Of a DNA stretch of 64,000 nucleotides, positions 61,001-64,000 are shown piece by piece. Under the pieces are notes generated by a model. It searched no databases. It was given only the letters and a program-made list of their open reading frames with translations, and had not been told where the DNA came from. The stretch's first letter is position 1. The number at the start of each line of letters is the position of its first letter. The translations under genes and the position numbers were made by a program. This DNA comes from Camarhynchus parvulus (taxonomy: Eukaryota; Chordata; Aves; Passeriformes; Thraupidae): contig NC_044573.1 of NCBI RefSeq assembly GCF_901933205.1, forward strand, positions 84,030,546 through 84,094,545. The letters are read 5' to 3'.

Positions 61001-64000
61001 ACTGCCTCATGAGAGTTTATAGATCATATTTCCCATCATCCATTCCTTCTTGTGAGGCAAAAAACCCACTTGGTATTCTCACTCAGTGTTTGTGCTCTTT
61101 ATATATGCCCAGTATCATGCTATGCATTTTTATTATCTGTGCTGTAATAGAAAGCAAATAAAAAATATTATAAATTCAATAAAACAATAGGGGAAGATGC
61201 AACATAGGGCCCTGGAGAAAATGCCTGGGAATAGCAGGCAGAAACTAAAATGTGACGAACATATCGATCTTTTTGTTATGCCTGAAGAATGCAGAGTGCA
61301 CAAATAATGGAGGGAGGAATGGATGGTGCGGGTCTTTCTTATCTGACTTGACTGATTTTCTGTAGTCACCCTGCAAGCAGCAGACAAACAAAGGTACTAC
61401 TTGATCATCATTATTATGAAGAGTGAATATCCACTGATAAGGATAAAATTTAGCTTTGCATTATGATCTTGTGTTGAATTTTTTCTTAAAGTTTTTAAAA
61501 ATAGACAAACACAGGATTGCCAGGAATTGCCATTTTCAGATGTTTTTTGTCTGTAATGGGAAAACCAGAGCCAAAAAAAAATAAGGCTCTCAAAAATTTT
61601 TAACCCAAAATCCCATTGTGTCCATAAGGGCTGTAAATGTAACTAGTGACTTTTTGAAAATATCTCTTAAATTTATCATTTATGGGTCATGTTTATCTTG
61701 CAGTGCTTCCTGAAAAATACCATCAATTACCTTGTGACATCTCAAATAAACTCTTAGACTTTTCTTCCTGTCTTCAACAAGTACAGTCTCTTCTTGCAAT
61801 TGTTTGGTGACTCACAATGGTGATGTTTTGCTGTGACCTGAACCCTTGAAGTTACTATTTGAAAAATGTCAAAACTTCTTGACCATCTGTATTCTTTACA
61901 ATTTGTAGTTCCTTTAGCATCTTTTCCTATTGCAAATACAATGAAAGAGGAGAGTGTCCTGTCATTGTGAGGGGTATCTATGTGATGTGAGACATAGGAA
62001 GAGAATGAAACTTCCTTTACTTAGTGTGCCTCTCATGACCTGTGGACAAATTGTTCAAGGTACTCACACTTTCTCTAATGCTGTAAAACCAGAAAATAGA
62101 ATCTAATGAATTTCTAGAAGAAAATTAGGTTTCAGACTAAGTACTCTCTACGAGTGAAAGACAAGTTGATTGAACCTGAAGGATTAAAATTATGGCGGCT
62201 TTTAACTCAGTGAAGTCCCTGTTTGAAAGTCATGGCAGTTTTATAGGATTACAGACAGCAGCTTCTAAACTAAAAATAAAAAGTGCTGTATTATGAAATT
62301 TCCAGTCTCATACATTTACCTATTTTCTAAGGCAAGAAAATTTCCTAGAGTCTTTTTGTTATCAAGAATTTTTACAAAATTTAAGTAAACTGCACCGTGA
62401 TTCTGCCTAAGATTCAAGATACCACAGTAGTAGAAACATATCATAATACTGAGAACATAACTATTATTTATTTGAGCTGCAGATTATTTCCTAAAACAGT
62501 GTTCATTTGATCCAAGTCAGTGAACTAAAGGTGCTCATAGGAATATCTTTCTTCCCTTAGCTTTAATTACAGAAACATATTTTGATGTGTATTTTTAAAG
62601 AGTTGTTTTAAATGGGTTTTTATTTGCTTCCAAAAGAAAAGTGATTCAAGATAATAGATTGATAAAAAGCACTAATTTCACAGCTGATTATTTAAATAAT
62701 TTGAAGTAAAAGATGTATATTTTGTTTCTGCCAATTACTTTAGAAATGAAAGTAATGCAAATGACAATCAGTTTCTACCCATTCTAGACAATATATTAGA
62801 TGTGGTAAATTTAGAAGAAAAGACCTTAAATAAAACTGTGAAATTATTATAGATATGATATGTTAATGTTGAATTTACAATAAAATCAGGAAAATTATTG
62901 GAGCAGCAAAAAGGATTAAGCAATTAGTCATTATGAAGCTAAACATAAAAGAACATACTGTACTATAAATTTTAAATTGGTACTTAACTATGTTTTACAG
63001 TCTATGGAAAATGTTTACATGCTTAATTCTTTATCCATCTATTTGTTTAACTGAATTTTTCAGCCCTAAAATGAAAAACAAGCATCTAGTATCTGGATAC
63101 AATCACATCAGTAGCAAATTAATGCATTTTAGCCAGTGTCAGTCACATCGAGGATCATAACAACACAGAAATATAACAAAAATAATTATTCTCCAATAAT
63201 GTCTATATTATTGTTGTCAAACTTTAACTAACTGCTGTGTTTTAGTAAGCATATTCAAAATATGGTTGATTTCATGGTGTGCACTGAAAAAAAGGAAGCA
63301 GATTCCAGGTAAGACTCTTGAATGTGTTGGTCTCCAGCACTTACATATCTAAACCCAAACTGTAATATTGATATGACAGATCCAGGAGCAGCTAATGTAG
63401 ATGTCAGAGCACACACCTAATATGATTTCATAAAGAAAAAGCACTGCTTAGCAAATGATGCACTACATCTAGTACCAGAAAGATGTAGCCCTTTTCTTCT
63501 GTACATATGGCTTTAGTCATGAAGTGACCAAGGCATGGATGAAACTGCAAGGCTGCTATCAAAAAGAAATGAGCCTAGGCTTCAAGCAATCTGTGAATCA
63601 GAACAGTCATTCTGTCTGTAACTCTTACATGATCATATGGAAACAGCAGAAATAACTTGGAAGACCTGGAGATTTCAAACTAAGGACAAATGGATCTGTC
63701 TCTGTTACTGATATTACCTGTCTTTTAAGGTGCTTTTCCTATTCAGGTTTTAGTACATAAAAAGTTTTAGTACATAAAAGGTTTTAGTACATAAAAGTAG
63801 GTATGGGAGACTTGCTGGTCTCCATCCAAGCCTCAAGCTTTTCCAAACTATATGGCTGACATTGCTTGTGTTGTTTGTAGACAGCTGTAAATGCTCCAAA
63901 CAAAAATTAAAAAGGAAAAGCATCCTGAAAGTAGTTGTAGAACAGGACTCAAGAGTTGATTGTTTTAAAGTCATCTTTAGTTTTTACCAAGTCCAACAAA
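58070..64000. other. Unique AT-rich non-coding stretch to the window end
   Basis: No gene or interspersed repeat could be supported in about 5.9 kb. It holds a strong splice-acceptor-like sequence at 60,671-60,696 with no confirmed exon and a 3x17-bp tandem repeat at 63,747-63,797. Confidence 0.6.
63747..63797. repeat. 17-bp tandem repeat, three copies
   Basis: GTTTTAGTACATAAAAG-type units start at 63,747, 63,764 and 63,781. Only the last base of the first unit differs. The array is a fresh slippage product within otherwise unique DNA. Confidence 0.93.

Overview
The window looks like gene-free, AT-rich nuclear DNA from a bird, probably a passerine. It holds at least nine CR1 non-LTR retrotransposon fragments with the standard avian 3' end (for example at 11.65-12.38, 28.97-29.67 and 38.97-40.96 kb). 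It also holds LTRs whose sequence I recognise from memory as passerine endogenous-retrovirus families. There is no operon, bacterial gene, rRNA, tRNA or CRISPR. Every open frame is short (at most about 200 codons), and the longest lie inside LTRs, CR1 copies or microsatellites. I could not support any host protein-coding gene, so the window is either intergenic or lies inside a large intron.  ||  Layout: 0-11.6 kb, unique AT-rich sequence with small tandem repeats and hairpins. 11.65-12.38 kb, CR1 (+). 12.4-20.6 kb, unique sequence with a full match to the CTCF core motif at 14,836-14,850 and a nearby 15-bp palindrome. 20.63-21.29 kb, LTR fragment (-). 21.3-25.5 kb, unique sequence with an AT-rich inverted-repeat structure at 23.24-23.34 kb and a GC-richer stretch at 24.37-24.86 kb. 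25.47-26.09 kb, LTR (+). 28.3 kb, compound TTC/AAC tract. 28.97-29.67 kb, CR1 (+). 38.28-40.96 kb, two CR1 fragments of different subfamilies, both (-). 42.26-43.99 kb, one solo LTR inserted in another, each with direct repeats at its ends. 44.75-45.87 kb, a cluster of CR1 pieces in opposite orientations. 50.03-51.26 kb, CR1 (+) that still reads the reverse-transcriptase FADD box. 54.29-55.56 kb, an old CR1/L3-type fragment (-). 57.54-58.07 kb, an old CR1 fragment (+). 58.1-64.0 kb, unique AT-rich sequence ending with a 3x17-bp tandem repeat.  ||  No set of genes acts together here. The best-supported observations are: (1) the nested LTR, with a clean 5-bp outer target-site duplication (TSD) and a flanking repeat around the inner element; (2) a six-copy 40-bp minisatellite inside the inner LTR, where the relative at 20.6 kb has one copy; (3) the CTCF-type motif; (4) several precise small inverted and tandem repeats. 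I found no convincing new biological system. Family assignments rest on recognising the sequence, not on a search, so subfamily names are withheld.
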